Part shown: one piece after another, positions 1-8,916 of the stretch
How positions within the stretch are numbered: position 1 is the stretch's first letter
How the letters are laid out: every line of letters begins with the position of its first letter
Assembly: GCA_003563055.1 (NCBI GenBank)
Contig: PWSY01000052.1
Span: 1 to 46,748, forward strand
Length of the DNA stretch: 46,748 nt
Direction: 5' to 3'
Source: Anaerolineaceae bacterium
GTDB taxonomy: Bacteria; Chloroflexota; Anaerolineae; Anaerolineales; Anaerolineaceae
Notes under the pieces: model-generated
The model's database searches: none
Told to the model about the DNA's origin: nothing
What the model saw: only the letters and a program-made list of their open reading frames with translations
Position numbers and translations under genes: made by a program

Positions 1-1
1 A

Positions 2-109
2 ATGCCTTATTATGATGCGGGTTACGGGGCATATGCCGAAGGAGTCCCCGTTGCGGCAGGCACCTTAACCATCGCCTTGGAATGCAATTTGACCTATTCC
101 ATTGAGTGA
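2..109 (+). CDS. C-terminal end of a SIMPL (DUF541) domain protein, partial
   Basis: The first 36 codons form an open frame that runs in from outside the window and stops at TGA 107-109. The tail reads GVPVAAGTLTIALECNLTYS, which resembles the last strands of SIMPL/DUF541 proteins, where a pro-x-x-x-Gly-x-hydrophobic strand ends the fold with a repeated beta pattern ending in Tyr-x-Ile. These are usually secreted or periplasmic proteins of poorly known role. Only the end is visible, so the start, signal peptide and length cannot be judged. A stem-loop follows at 137-165. The family call comes from this short tail alone and is tentative. Confidence 0.5.
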   Translation: MPYYDAGYGAYAEGVPVAAGTLTIALECNLTYSIE

Positions 110-136
110 AAATTTATCGATCATCCCCTGATAATG

Positions 137-170
137 GAGAGGCGCTGTTGCTTGCAGCGTCTCTCTTAAC
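137..170 (+). terminator. Stem-loop downstream of the SIMPL gene
   Basis: Arms 137-147 (GAGAGGCGCTG) and 155-165 (CAGCGTCTCTC) pair over 11 bp with a single G-U, around a 7-base loop. The T-run after it is short, so termination strength is uncertain. Its place 28 bases after the stop codon supports a terminator role. Confidence 0.5.
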
Positions 171-640
171 AAACCGATTATGCAGGTATATGGATGGAAA
201 CTTATGCAAGATTTTCTAACAATTCACTGTGTTGCTTCACAGGCAATTAATTCTAAAAAAGCTGGGCGCTCAAACAATGTGCCCAATGATGGGACAACTG
301 CGATTGGTAAAGGCATTGATCCCGTTGATGGTACCCCAACCCCCATGGTTTATGTCTGCATCCCTGATGGGTTAATCTATGCCAAAACTTGATACCAGAA
401 AACACCCCCCAAATAACGGCTAAATTGAATGGATAAAGTATTCATCGGGTCGTTGTATTAATGGTGTGACCGCACCTTACGACTTTCAATTGCCCTGCCC
501 CTGGAAGGGCTATTTAGTGAACAGTGTTTACTCGATGGTATACTAATACCATAATCAGGAAACTTTTACTCAGCAATAACATGTAAGGCTGTCGATCCTG
601 GTGAACCGTTTCATATTTCTAAGATTCAGGAGAATACGAT
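171..640. other. Long intergenic region before degV, no convincing gene
   Basis: The only open frame of any size (180-392, 70 codons) has no ribosome binding site and no recognisable domain, and its amino-acid string looks like random or decayed coding sequence. The region holds an 18-bp AT-rich palindrome at 535-552 and, close to degV, an AGGAG at about 628-632 that serves degV. Otherwise I see nothing. Confidence 0.4.
535..552. promoter_or_regulatory. 18-bp palindrome, possible operator
   Basis: The sequence ATGGTATACTAATACCAT has 7-bp perfect arms (ATGGTAT/ATACCAT) around ACTA. It lies about 90 bp upstream of degV and contains a TATACT that could serve as a -10 box, but no matching -35 is visible. 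An operator or promoter element is inferred from position and symmetry only. Confidence 0.25.
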
Positions 641-1504
641 ATGCAAATTGTAACTGACAGCGGGTTTGATCTTTCACCCCAACAATTAAAGGACCACAAA
701 GTACACCAACTGCCCCTTAAGATTGTCCTTAGCGGCACAACTTACCGGAGTGGTATCGATATCCAGTCCGAAGAGTTTTATCACTTATTGGAAAACACCG
801 AAGATATGCCAACCACATCCGTCCCCTCACCGGGAGAATTTCTCGAAATCTACAAGCAAATAATTGAGAAAGACCCGGATATCCTTTCCATACATATCTC
901 CTCCGGTCTGAGCGGCACCTATAACGCGGCTTTGACTGCAGCTAAGCAAATCACTGATGCCAATATCACCCTGGTAGACACCCGCACCCTATCAGCCGAA
1001 ATGGGCTGGCAGATTGAAGCCGCTGCACGCGCTGTTAAAGCGGGCTGGCCATTGGAAAGAATCCTCGATCTATTGAATCAAGTTAGAGATTGTTCCGAGA
1101 TGGTGTTTACCTTGCCAGACCTTTCCTACCTGATCCATGGCGGCCGGATCAGCCATTTAAAAGGGTTGATGGCCTCGCTGCTCAACATCAAACCGATTAT
1201 AGGGGTTGATAAATCAACGGGCAAATATCAAGATTTGAAGAAAAGTCGTACTTTCAAACGCGCCATCAAGGATATCCCTGTCTACATGACCAGCAAGTTC
1301 AAGGAAGGCACCCATTTAAGAGTTCAAGCTGGTCATGCAGGCAATCCGGAGGCTTTGGCGCAATTACGGCAAGCAACGGATGCCCTTTTCAAATGCGAGT
1401 GGCTGCCTGATTGCTCAATTTCACCTGTCCTGGGCGCACACACCGGGCGAGGACTGGTTGGACTGGCTTTTACACCCATCGCAAATTGGCCAGAACTACC
1501 CTGA
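641..1504 (+). CDS. DegV family fatty-acid-binding protein
   Basis: DegV-type proteins bind a fatty acid; in Firmicutes the related FakB presents it to the FakA kinase for acyl-phosphate formation. The 287-residue length is normal. The N-terminus IVTDSGFDLS, the TTSVPSPGEF segment (residues 58-67) and SSGLSGTYNAA (88-98), whose serine contacts the lipid carboxylate in known structures, are all present, as is the C-terminal two-layer domain with HTGRGLVGLAF near the end. The start is set by AGGAG about 8 bases upstream of ATG. No FakA-type kinase is seen in the window. It converges on the LCP gene, with a repeat element and a shared terminator between them. Confidence 0.93.
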   Translation: MQIVTDSGFDLSPQQLKDHKVHQLPLKIVLSGTTYRSGIDIQSEEFYHLLENTEDMPTTSVPSPGEFLEIYKQIIEKDPDILSIHISSGLSGTYNAALTAAKQITDANITLVDTRTLSAEMGWQIEAAARAVKAGWPLERILDLLNQVRDCSEMVFTLPDLSYLIHGGRISHLKGLMASLLNIKPIIGVDKSTGKYQDLKKSRTFKRAIKDIPVYMTSKFKEGTHLRVQAGHAGNPEALAQLRQATDALFKCEWLPDCSISPVLGAHTGRGLVGLAFTPIANWPELP

Positions 1505-1568
1505 CAAAGGCATAAAAATGCCTTTCTTGAAATCCATGTCAGGCTCTTGCCGTTAACATAAAAACCCC

Positions 1569-1676
1569 ATAACTACTCAGGCAGCCCTGCTGTTGATGAG
1601 CAGAGGGGTTGGTGTGGCGGCTCTACCGCCACACCAACCCCTCTAGTTCCCTCGCAGACTGAGCCTGAGCAGTTAC
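1569..1676. repeat. MITE-like palindromic repeat, copy 1
   Basis: A 108-bp element has imperfect terminal inverted repeats: ATAACTACTCAG at the left and CTGAGCAGTTAC at the right. Its centre is a 19-bp perfect stem (1602-1620 with 1626-1644) around a 5-base loop. Its left 19 bases match copy 2 at 36732 with one difference, and its right end shares AGACTGAG and AGTTAC with copy 2. It has no coding capacity. It sits between the convergent 3' ends of degV and the LCP gene. Confidence 0.7.
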
Positions 1677-1711
1677 AAAACCCCCAAGAAATTCCAATCT
1701 TCGGGGTTTTG
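1676..1711. terminator. Bidirectional terminator between degV and the LCP gene
   Basis: Arms 1676-1688 (CAAAACCCCCAAG) and 1699-1711 (CTTCGGGGTTTTG) pair with one mismatch. A GC block is followed by TTTT on either strand, so it can end transcription from both convergent genes. The LCP stop codon lies 20 bases to the right. Confidence 0.75.
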
Positions 1712-1730
1712 TGGTTTGGATAAGCGCTCT

Positions 1731-3134
1731 TTATGGCATGGGATTATTCGCGCCCCAATCATCGCCCAGGACAACAATAAGATCAAAGCCAGCATCGAGG
1801 TCGAAGCGATAGTGAATGTTGTTGGCGTTGAGCCCTAAAATCTCCGAAATGCCCCGCAGCGTATAAGGTGTGCCCTGATAAACATAAACCTGCGAATACA
1901 CCGTATAGTCAGCATTTGCTTCTTCCACAATATTGAAGCCTTGGTCTCTGAGCCAATCTGCGGTTGAGGAAGCTAAACCAGGGTATGAAGACCCATTTCG
2001 AAGCGAAACCCGAGCCCCTTCTTCCCCGATCAGCTCCGAAATATCCCCTGTTGCTACTGGGCCCAACGACCCACTTATTCCAAAGATTTCATCTCGCAAT
2101 AAACGGATCCTGTCCGGCACCGGCCTGAGGATGGCCATATCATCTTCAGATGTGGCAAGCGTCACATACTCGTTGGTGATGACAGCGGTTGAGATATCTC
2201 TGGGGTTAACATCCATGGCTGACCAGGCCAGTTTGATGGCATCGTTCAGGGTCATATTAGTGCGGATCCCGGAAGACAGATCGCTGAAGATCTGCGGTGC
2301 ATTCGCTACCAAGGTTGGCATCAAGTCAAATTCCAGGATACGGCTGCGCAGAGCCATAACAAAATTCTGCTGCCGGCCTGCGCGGTCAAAATCCCCACCT
2401 TCTGTTTTCCTTGCCCGCACGTAAGCCAGGGAAAATTCACCATCCAGGGTGTAGGTGCCTGCCTCCAAGACCCTCGTGTTCCATCTGCCGCGGCGATCCA
2501 GGACCATCTCTTCTTCGAGGGTAATTTTTACGCCCCCGATGTGGTCAATAAAATCCACAAAGGCCTGAAAATCAATCTGGGCATAATAATGAATCGGGAC
2601 TCCCAAAAGTTCTTCAACGGTCTTTGCCGCCAATGCCGGTCCTCCTCCGGGCATGTTATAAACCTCTGCCAGGTAATAGGCCGTGTTGATCCTATGGTAT
2701 TCAAACCCTGGAATTGGCACCCATAGGTCCCTGGGGATCGAGAGCATGCCGGCGGTGTGATTGACCGGGTCATAAGTCAAGACCATCATGGTATCCGTTC
2801 GGGGGGTGTCTCCGGCTTCCCAATCACGGTAATCCAACCCCATCACCAGGAAATTCACCCGGCTGACGCCATCCCAGGGCTCCGGTGCCGGCAAACTGGC
2901 TGGGGGCACATATTCTGTGGGCAGTATTTCCGGGTCTTCACCTTCGATCGTTTCAGCTGCGGGTAAAACCGGGTCGCCAGGCAATAAAAAGGTTTGATTG
3001 GTCGCGACAACATGTCTGACCAAATTGAAACTATATACCGACCCCACAATCGCCAGCAACAACACTGCCCCCAGCAGGATTTGTGTCAGGCGATCCTTGG
3101 GAAAATTTTTAAGGATATTCTTAAAGAATTTCAT
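1731..3134 (-). CDS. LytR-CpsA-Psr (LCP) family glycopolymer ligase
   Basis: LCP proteins move lipid-linked glycopolymers onto peptidoglycan or other envelope acceptors at the outer face of the membrane. The 467-residue protein has a short basic N-terminus, one membrane anchor (about 16-38), an acidic Pro-rich linker and the LCP catalytic domain (about 95-300). That domain has VMGLDYRDWEAGDTPRTDT, SIPRDLWV, the IDFQAFVDFIDHIGGV segment and ARKTEGGDFDRAGRQQ, which hold the conserved Arg and Asp residues that bind pyrophosphate. A C-terminal LytR_C-type domain follows (about 370-460). The start has only a weak GAAGAG ribosome site. Neighbouring Trm112-like and VanW genes on the same strand suggest an envelope group. 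Confidence 0.92.
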   Translation of the reverse strand: MKFFKNILKNFPKDRLTQILLGAVLLLAIVGSVYSFNLVRHVVATNQTFLLPGDPVLPAAETIEGEDPEILPTEYVPPASLPAPEPWDGVSRVNFLVMGLDYRDWEAGDTPRTDTMMVLTYDPVNHTAGMLSIPRDLWVPIPGFEYHRINTAYYLAEVYNMPGGGPALAAKTVEELLGVPIHYYAQIDFQAFVDFIDHIGGVKITLEEEMVLDRRGRWNTRVLEAGTYTLDGEFSLAYVRARKTEGGDFDRAGRQQNFVMALRSRILEFDLMPTLVANAPQIFSDLSSGIRTNMTLNDAIKLAWSAMDVNPRDISTAVITNEYVTLATSEDDMAILRPVPDRIRLLRDEIFGISGSLGPVATGDISELIGEEGARVSLRNGSSYPGLASSTADWLRDQGFNIVEEANADYTVYSQVYVYQGTPYTLRGISEILGLNANNIHYRFDLDAGFDLIVVLGDDWGANNPMP

Positions 3135-3228
3135 ATTTTTCTCTTCATTTTATCGGCTAGGTCTATTAAAAATATTAGACCTAGCATAAAGACTTGATTA
3201 CTACGGCTTTTTTAGCGAGCTGGAAGGA

Positions 3229-3450
3229 TTATTTCATCGGTGGTGGGGGCACTGGCAAATCGGCTTTGCCAGTGTCAACCCATTTGTCGCCCTCATCGAT
3301 CAGCATGACCGGAATATCCTCGACAATCGGGTATTTCCGATCACAATCCTGGCAAATCAACCAGTATTCCTGATAATATGCCAACAAGCCCTCACGCTCC
3401 TGAACGCAGTTTGGGCAACGCAGCATGTCTAATAATTCTTGTTTAACCAT
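3229..3450 (-). CDS. Trm112-like small zinc protein
   Basis: A 73-residue protein of the Trm112/UPF0434 type. Two Cys pairs are visible, CPNC (about 12-15) and CQDC (about 33-36), followed by the typical YPIVEDIPVMLIDE stretch. Eukaryotic Trm112 activates several methyltransferases; the bacterial role is largely unknown, although adjacency to methyltransferases or glycan genes is common. A strong GGAGG lies 5 bases before ATG. It sits between the LCP and VanW genes, on the same strand but with separate intergenic spaces on both sides. Confidence 0.85.
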   Translation of the reverse strand: MVKQELLDMLRCPNCVQEREGLLAYYQEYWLICQDCDRKYPIVEDIPVMLIDEGDKWVDTGKADLPVPPPPMK

Positions 3451-3583
3451 CGAACCTCCGATGCAAAACCTTGATTTAAACCAGGGTAAGAGTCTTTTTG
3501 AGAGTCTTTTAAGCGACTGTTAATTCTAGTTCAAACAGAAAAAAAAGACCAGTCACCTGATTTTAAATTCTACCACACCAGAC

Positions 3584-5443
3584 TTAATCACCATTAGGCT
3601 CAGGAATTCCCTCTGTCCCGGGCCCATACTCGAAAATCGCCTGCCAGGGTTGAAAATGGGTATAAATGGAATCAGAAAAATGGATCTGATCACCTTTGTA
3701 TACTGTTCGGGTCACCGTCACATCTGCCCCATCGGCGGAATAATCAACCTGCTTGATTACACCTTTGGTAAGCTCGGGGTTTTCGCGGTAGAGGGGCTCA
3801 GGTGCCGGGACAACGTTGGTTGGGCCGGTTGTACTCCACTCGACGGTACGCCCATCACTGGTGGAATAAAACTTCCAGGTCAGTGCAAAATTGCCCACAT
3901 AGGTCTCCATTAATAGCCAGTTCTCGGTGTCATTGGTGAATTTCAAGTCGACAATGGGCACATACACGGCTGCATCAAGCCCCGCCAGACGGGTATCGCG
4001 CGAGCCATCCGGACGCATCTCGTAGTAACCTACACGGTATGAGTGGGCATGACGCTCAACGATTGGGAATCCGGCAAAGAAAGCTGTCCGAAAAAGGGTC
4101 GTGCTCACCTGACAAACACCCCCACCCACAGCCCGGATGGTTTGCCCGCCGTAGATGATCAGCGCTTCTGCATAACCGCTGTCAAGGCTGATGTTCCCCA
4201 GGGCCTGCGCCATCGAAAAGGTCTCTCCCGGGGCAACCAGCAACCCATGAAAGCGGGCTGACGAAGCCCTGATATTCTGGACGCGGGCGGCCTCAGACCC
4301 ATAGAAATAGGTTGTCTCTTGATGAACTAGTTCTGTTATCCCTAATGCTTCACCGGTCATGTCATCGGTGACATCCGGAATGAGCGAGGTAAATTGAAGA
4401 TCGATATCATGCTGCCCAGCCATCAGTTGCGTATTGATATGCTCAACACTTGACTTAATATCGAGCTCTTGCCCGATAACCGCTGGCTCGAGCAAGTCCA
4501 ATAGCCCTGACTCATCATTGAAGATAAACCGGGAATTGACCGTTTCGATCAATAAACCAGGCGCAAGACTGCTGAGGTACATATTCATCAAATTTTCATT
4601 GATCGCGATTGTAAACCCAACCTCGTCCGTTTCGACCCCGTCCGCCCTTGTTATGACCAGCATCGAAGCCAGATCAGCAGGCGCTATGGTCCAGGTACGC
4701 GTTTCACCACCATCATTCATAGCCGAGAGGACCAGGGGCTTACTGAGTATCTGTTGTGCCAAATCTGCCTGCGGTCCTACTTCCATAATCACGGGTGCTG
4801 TTTCCGTCACAATAATCGATATCTCCCCCCCTTCCATGCGCGTCAAATAGGTCGAGATTAATGCAAGTGTGCCGTCAATGTCAACTTCACGACCTACCTG
4901 GCCGCCTTGTACAATCACTTCGGTGTTATCCAGCGCCAGGGAAGCTTCCAGCACCGATTGATCAATTTCAGCTGCGATCGACTGCAAGTAATCTAGGGCA
5001 ACCCGCTCGTCATAAATGGCGATAGGTGATAATTGAATCCCGAAAAACCAGGCACGGGCTTTCTCGATCACATTCGAAACAAACCACTCTCGCCGGCCTA
5101 CTTCAAACGCTTTCTGGGCACTGCTGGCGGGTTGCATTGAGTAGCCCAGTTCTTTGGGATGGGCTTCCCAAACCTGTTTACCAAAAGTGAAAACCAGTTT
5201 TTCTTCAGTGGCATAGCCTAAGGCTTGGGTGAGCTTCTGGTCGGTTTCTTCAAAGGTCATCCCTGACAATTCAATATCATATACATAAACACCAGGGTAA
5301 ACACGATCAGCATAAGCTGTTTCAAAACCAACCAGCACCGATAATAAAACCATACTGAATACTATCAGGCTAACCGGCAGCGCCAAAATGACCTGGATAA
5401 GGGCATGTTGTGATCCATTAATTTTCATTTCAGGTTCCATCAT
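3584..5443 (-). CDS. VanW family protein with peptidoglycan-binding-type N-terminal domain
   Basis: A 619-residue envelope protein. It has a signal or anchor segment (about 15-45), a long repeated alpha/beta region of the YoaR/PG_binding_4 type (about 60-330, including VYPGVYVYDIELSGMTFEE), then a VanW domain (about 385-510) with GETFSMAQALG, the GGGVCQVSTTLFRTAF signature and RHAHSYRVGYY. A C-terminal G5-like segment carries VTRTVYKGDQIHF. VanW domains occur beside vancomycin-resistance genes, but their biochemical role is not settled. A TATAAT lies just 12 bases before the first ATG, so either the message is nearly leaderless or the true start is the ATG at 5428. Confidence 0.9.
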   Translation of the reverse strand: MMEPEMKINGSQHALIQVILALPVSLIVFSMVLLSVLVGFETAYADRVYPGVYVYDIELSGMTFEETDQKLTQALGYATEEKLVFTFGKQVWEAHPKELGYSMQPASSAQKAFEVGRREWFVSNVIEKARAWFFGIQLSPIAIYDERVALDYLQSIAAEIDQSVLEASLALDNTEVIVQGGQVGREVDIDGTLALISTYLTRMEGGEISIIVTETAPVIMEVGPQADLAQQILSKPLVLSAMNDGGETRTWTIAPADLASMLVITRADGVETDEVGFTIAINENLMNMYLSSLAPGLLIETVNSRFIFNDESGLLDLLEPAVIGQELDIKSSVEHINTQLMAGQHDIDLQFTSLIPDVTDDMTGEALGITELVHQETTYFYGSEAARVQNIRASSARFHGLLVAPGETFSMAQALGNISLDSGYAEALIIYGGQTIRAVGGGVCQVSTTLFRTAFFAGFPIVERHAHSYRVGYYEMRPDGSRDTRLAGLDAAVYVPIVDLKFTNDTENWLLMETYVGNFALTWKFYSTSDGRTVEWSTTGPTNVVPAPEPLYRENPELTKGVIKQVDYSADGADVTVTRTVYKGDQIHFSDSIYTHFQPWQAIFEYGPGTEGIPEPNGD

Positions 5444-5627
5444 AGCACCAGATTATACTGCACCAAAATCATTAATGCATAATCAGCCTTTATACAACCT
5501 AATTAAGCTGACTCTCTTGTAAAGCAATGAAATCCTTGTCACAACAGCCCCCAAATATTATGTCCCAGAGAATATGTTTCGTCGTATAATTGAGAACAAT
5601 TCCCTCCACAACAGACTGGAAAATCAG

Positions 5628-7400
5628 ATGACTTTTCCCATAATCCTTCTGATCATCATTATCGTTGTTGCGTTGGTTTTATTTTCTATTGAAACTCTAC
5701 CCGTGGATGTAACCGCCCTGGGCATCATGCTGGCATTAATTCTTACCAGGATATTGCCAGCGGAATTAGCTTTTGAAGGTTTTGGAAGTGATACCTCTAT
5801 GATGATCCTGGGGTTGCTGATTTTAACCGCCGCGTTGGTGCATAACGGGGTTGTGCAGATACTCTCCCGCCATATCTTGCGATCGGTTGGTGAAAATAAG
5901 AACAGGCTTTACTGGGTCATAATGGGAACTGCAGGTATATTAAGTGCCTTTATGTCTAACACAGCCACCGCTGCTTTTTTTACACCAATGACCATTGGTA
6001 TAGCAAAACGGTTAAAGATCCACGCATCAAAATTATTAATGCCACTGGCTTTTGCTGCCATCCTGGCCAGTTCTGTCACACTGGTCGCCACATCAACCAA
6101 TGTGGTTGTGAGCGGGTTGATGGTCCAATCCGGGATACCTCCTCTTGGAATGTTCGAGCTCACACCTGTTGGTCTCCCCATCCTGATCATCGGACTGCTG
6201 TATATGTTTTTTATCGGCCAGCATCTCATCCCAATCCGAGATACTGAAAGCCCGGATTTTCAAAACGATATCCTATCCTATTGCTCAGAGTTTAAAATAA
6301 CCCCAGGTTCAATCTGGGATGACAAGAGCCTTGACGAAATTGCCCTGGGTAAAGATTATGATCTCTATGTCCTTCGAATCTTACAGGAAACCGGGGCTTA
6401 TATCGAACCTCGCGCCAACACGATACTCAGGGCAGGCGATCGGGTCTTAATCGAAGGCAATCGTGACAGTCTTTTGGCTTTGCAAAATAAAAATATGGTC
6501 ACATTTACTGGGGATCTTGTGCAAGTTACAGATTTGTCGAGTGGTCTTTCCATGGCGGAAGTAATTGCCCTACCTGGCTCAGTCCTGATTGGGCGAACGC
6601 TTCAAGGACTCAACTTCAGGGAACGCTATGGCTTACAGGTTCTGGGTATTAACCGGAAGGGTGAGACAATTCGCCGACGCATCAGTCATGTCAGGCTGCA
6701 GGTGGGAGATCAACTGTTGCTTCAGGGTGATCCCGATACGATCCGCAGCCTGAGCAATAATAATAATTTCCGGATTGTGTCAGCGCAAATGGATATTATG
6801 CCAGAGTCAAAACGAGCTTATCTATCCCTGACCATTTTTGCGTGTGTGATTTTACTGGTTGCATTCAATTTATTATCACTGCCAGTCGGGGTGCTGCTGG
6901 GGGCATTGATAGCCTTTATTACCCGCTGCATTACACCCACAGAGGCATACCGCCAGGTCAACTGGAGCGCCTGGCTTCTGATAGCCTGTATGCTGGCCCT
7001 GGGGCAGGCGATGGAGGTGTCCGGTCTGGCTGAATTATTGGCCGAACAGATTGTTTCAGTAGTAGGCCTGTCGAACCCCCTTTTATTGCTGACCGCTTTC
7101 TTCTTCATGTCCTTATTGATGACCCAGCCCATGTCCAACCAGGCAGCAGCAGTAGTTGTGATTCCTGTGGCCATCCAAACCGCGGCCATGTTAGGCTTAA
7201 ACCCTCGCACCTTTGCCGTCATGATTGCCGTCGGTGCCAGTTGTTCATTTATCACTCCCCTGGAACCCGCCTGTCTGATGGTATATGGCCCGGGAAATTA
7301 TCGTTTCTTCGACTTCGTTAAAGTTGGTTCGATCTTAACCCTGTTGATCTTCATGATTGCCCTGCTGATGGTCCCCTGGCTGTGGCCTCTGGCAAGCTAG
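5628..7400 (+). CDS. SLC13/DASS-type permease with two RCK_C (TrkA-C) domains
   Basis: An integral membrane transporter of the CitMHS/SLC13 group. Hydrophobic blocks occupy roughly residues 1-200 and 390-590. Between them are two soluble RCK_C domains (about 215-290 and 300-385; PGSIWDDKSLDEIALG and PGSVLIGRTLQGLNFRERYG mark their beginnings). Typical DASS hairpin regions SNTATAAFFTP and VTLVATSTNVVVSG lie in the first half, with MSNQAAAVVVIPVA as the counterpart in the second. The substrate cannot be told from sequence; dicarboxylate, sulfate or another anion is possible. I chose ATG 5628 because relatives begin at the first hydrophobic helix; ATG 5574 would add 18 residues. It ends 2 bases from the convergent fetB. 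Confidence 0.88.
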   Translation: MTFPIILLIIIIVVALVLFSIETLPVDVTALGIMLALILTRILPAELAFEGFGSDTSMMILGLLILTAALVHNGVVQILSRHILRSVGENKNRLYWVIMGTAGILSAFMSNTATAAFFTPMTIGIAKRLKIHASKLLMPLAFAAILASSVTLVATSTNVVVSGLMVQSGIPPLGMFELTPVGLPILIIGLLYMFFIGQHLIPIRDTESPDFQNDILSYCSEFKITPGSIWDDKSLDEIALGKDYDLYVLRILQETGAYIEPRANTILRAGDRVLIEGNRDSLLALQNKNMVTFTGDLVQVTDLSSGLSMAEVIALPGSVLIGRTLQGLNFRERYGLQVLGINRKGETIRRRISHVRLQVGDQLLLQGDPDTIRSLSNNNNFRIVSAQMDIMPESKRAYLSLTIFACVILLVAFNLLSLPVGVLLGALIAFITRCITPTEAYRQVNWSAWLLIACMLALGQAMEVSGLAELLAEQIVSVVGLSNPLLLLTAFFFMSLLMTQPMSNQAAAVVVIPVAIQTAAMLGLNPRTFAVMIAVGASCSFITPLEPACLMVYGPGNYRFFDFVKVGSILTLLIFMIALLMVPWLWPLAS

Positions 7401-7402
7401 AG

Positions 7403-8197
7403 TCAGCCCCTCTCCTCAGCGCGAATCAATAATTGGTCTGCTTTTGAAAACACCTGCTTACGCAATAGGACGACGGATATCAAGACCGTGATGGCTGCTG
7501 TCACAAAGATTGACCCTGAGACAACAAACTGATAAAACCCGGCATAGAAAGGATTCTCGCCTGAAAGTACCATCCCCGCCATGGCGCCGGGAATCCACAC
7601 AATCCCCAAGGATTGCAATCCATTCACATTGGGCGTCAATGCAGCCGTCACAGCCCGGCGAGCGTAAGGTTGAACCACCCTGTCAGGAGGTGCACCCAGA
7701 CTCAAGCCTGCTTCAACCTGTCCGACATGTGAGGCCAGTTCGGCATGGAACCTTTCCATCATGAGCGCGTTAGCATTCATCGCACCATAAACCATCATGC
7801 TGCCGATAGGAATGATCGAAGTCAACTCCTGCTCGATCACACCCAGTAAAGTCATCACAGTGATCACCAGACCGGAACCACAAGCAATGCCCAGGAAGGA
7901 TATCCACAAAGCATTATTGAGATTGTGGATTCGGCGAATGGTCATCACACTGGCAGCGATTATCATCCCTAATATGACCGGTACTGCAATCCACAAATTG
8001 GCACTGAAAATGATGATCAGCAAGAATCCCACCAGCACAATTTGCCCCAGCCCACGCACCAGGCCAATCAGAATTTCTTTTTGGAGCCCCAATTTAAGCC
8101 GCATGGTCACCAGAACTACCAGTAATGCGGCAGTCATGGTCAAACCTGCCTGAGCTGCGCCTAGAAGTATTTGGTCTTCAATCCAATTAGCGAGCAT
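7403..8197 (-). CDS. fetB: FetB-type ABC exporter permease
   Basis: A 264-residue membrane protein of the UPF0014/FetB family with seven or so hydrophobic segments. Family hallmarks include the long internal segment GSMMVYGAMNANALMMERFH and LSLGAPPDRVVQPYARRAV, which is the cytosolic coupling region. In E. coli FetAB exports iron and helps resist peroxide stress; that role is assumed here by homology. Its start overlaps the end of fetA by 11 bases, so the two are translationally coupled. Confidence 0.9.
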   Translation of the reverse strand: MLANWIEDQILLGAAQAGLTMTAALLVVLVTMRLKLGLQKEILIGLVRGLGQIVLVGFLLIIIFSANLWIAVPVILGMIIAASVMTIRRIHNLNNALWISFLGIACGSGLVITVMTLLGVIEQELTSIIPIGSMMVYGAMNANALMMERFHAELASHVGQVEAGLSLGAPPDRVVQPYARRAVTAALTPNVNGLQSLGIVWIPGAMAGMVLSGENPFYAGFYQFVVSGSIFVTAAITVLISVVLLRKQVFSKADQLLIRAEERG

Positions 8198-8879
8198 TGA
8201 GCACCTCCTCTACAGGGCCATCATCGATCAACTTGCCAGAATCAATCAGGATCACCCGATCCGACATACGGATAGCCTGGTCTTTATCATGTGTCACCAA
8301 AATACAGGTCATTTGCTGGGCATTGAGTACCGACCGGATCGTATCTTCAACCTCCTGTCTTGCCGTCTCGTCCAATGAGGATGTGGGTTCATCCAACAGC
8401 AACGCCTCTGGTTTATTAGCCAAAGTTCTTGCCAGACTGACCCGTTGTGCCTCACCCCCGGAGAGATTGTTGACTTCGCGGTCTTCAAAACCAGCTAGAT
8501 CTACGCCTGATAATAATTTTTGAATAGCCAGATTCGTGAGGGTTTCGCCATGCATATTGGGACCATAACGGAGGTTATCCGCCACTGTACCTGGAAATAA
8601 GTAGGGGTTCTGCATCACCATCCCCAATCGGCGACGTAATAGCTTGGGTTGGAACTCGCGGTAATCCTGACCCTCGAACCAGATATGGCCGGATGAAGGT
8701 TCGTTCAAGCGGTTTATCAGGCGGATCAATGTACTTTTTCCAGACCCTGAAGGGCCAAACACCGACACCTTTTCACCGGCAGTAACATCAAAGCTAATAT
8801 CAGACAGGATCACTTTTCCATCGATACGATAAGATAAGGACTCTATACGTAAAAATGATTGAGGTTTTATAGGCGCCAT
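8187..8879 (-). CDS. fetA: FetA-type ABC exporter ATPase
   Basis: A 230-residue ABC ATPase. It has Walker A GPSGSGKST (42-50), a Q-loop at MVMQNPYLFPG, signature LSGGEAQR (near 137), Walker B ALLLDEPTSSLDE and switch His in LVTHDKDQA. It pairs with the overlapping fetB permease as the energising subunit of a putative iron exporter. It follows the ccm/thioredoxin genes on the same strand after a 37-base gap, so it may be read from the same transcript. There is no sign of degeneration. Confidence 0.92.
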   Translation of the reverse strand: MAPIKPQSFLRIESLSYRIDGKVILSDISFDVTAGEKVSVFGPSGSGKSTLIRLINRLNEPSSGHIWFEGQDYREFQPKLLRRRLGMVMQNPYLFPGTVADNLRYGPNMHGETLTNLAIQKLLSGVDLAGFEDREVNNLSGGEAQRVSLARTLANKPEALLLDEPTSSLDETARQEVEDTIRSVLNAQQMTCILVTHDKDQAIRMSDRVILIDSGKLIDDGPVEEVLNAR

Positions 8880-8916
8880 ACTATCTTCTTAACAGATTAA
8901 TCACGTAGGTATCACA

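Noticed and set aside
180-392. 70-codon open frame after the SIMPL gene
   Set aside because: No ribosome site, no recognisable domain and no codon pattern beyond chance; possibly decayed coding sequence but unsupported.
1602-1644. The 19-bp hairpin as a simple terminator of degV
   Set aside because: It is followed by no T-run and lies inside the repeat unit; the nearby stem at 1676-1711 is the better terminator.
5585-5590. TATAAT as -10 of the SLC13 permease
   Set aside because: No -35-like sequence 16-18 bp upstream and no extended -10; it may still be real but is not supported.
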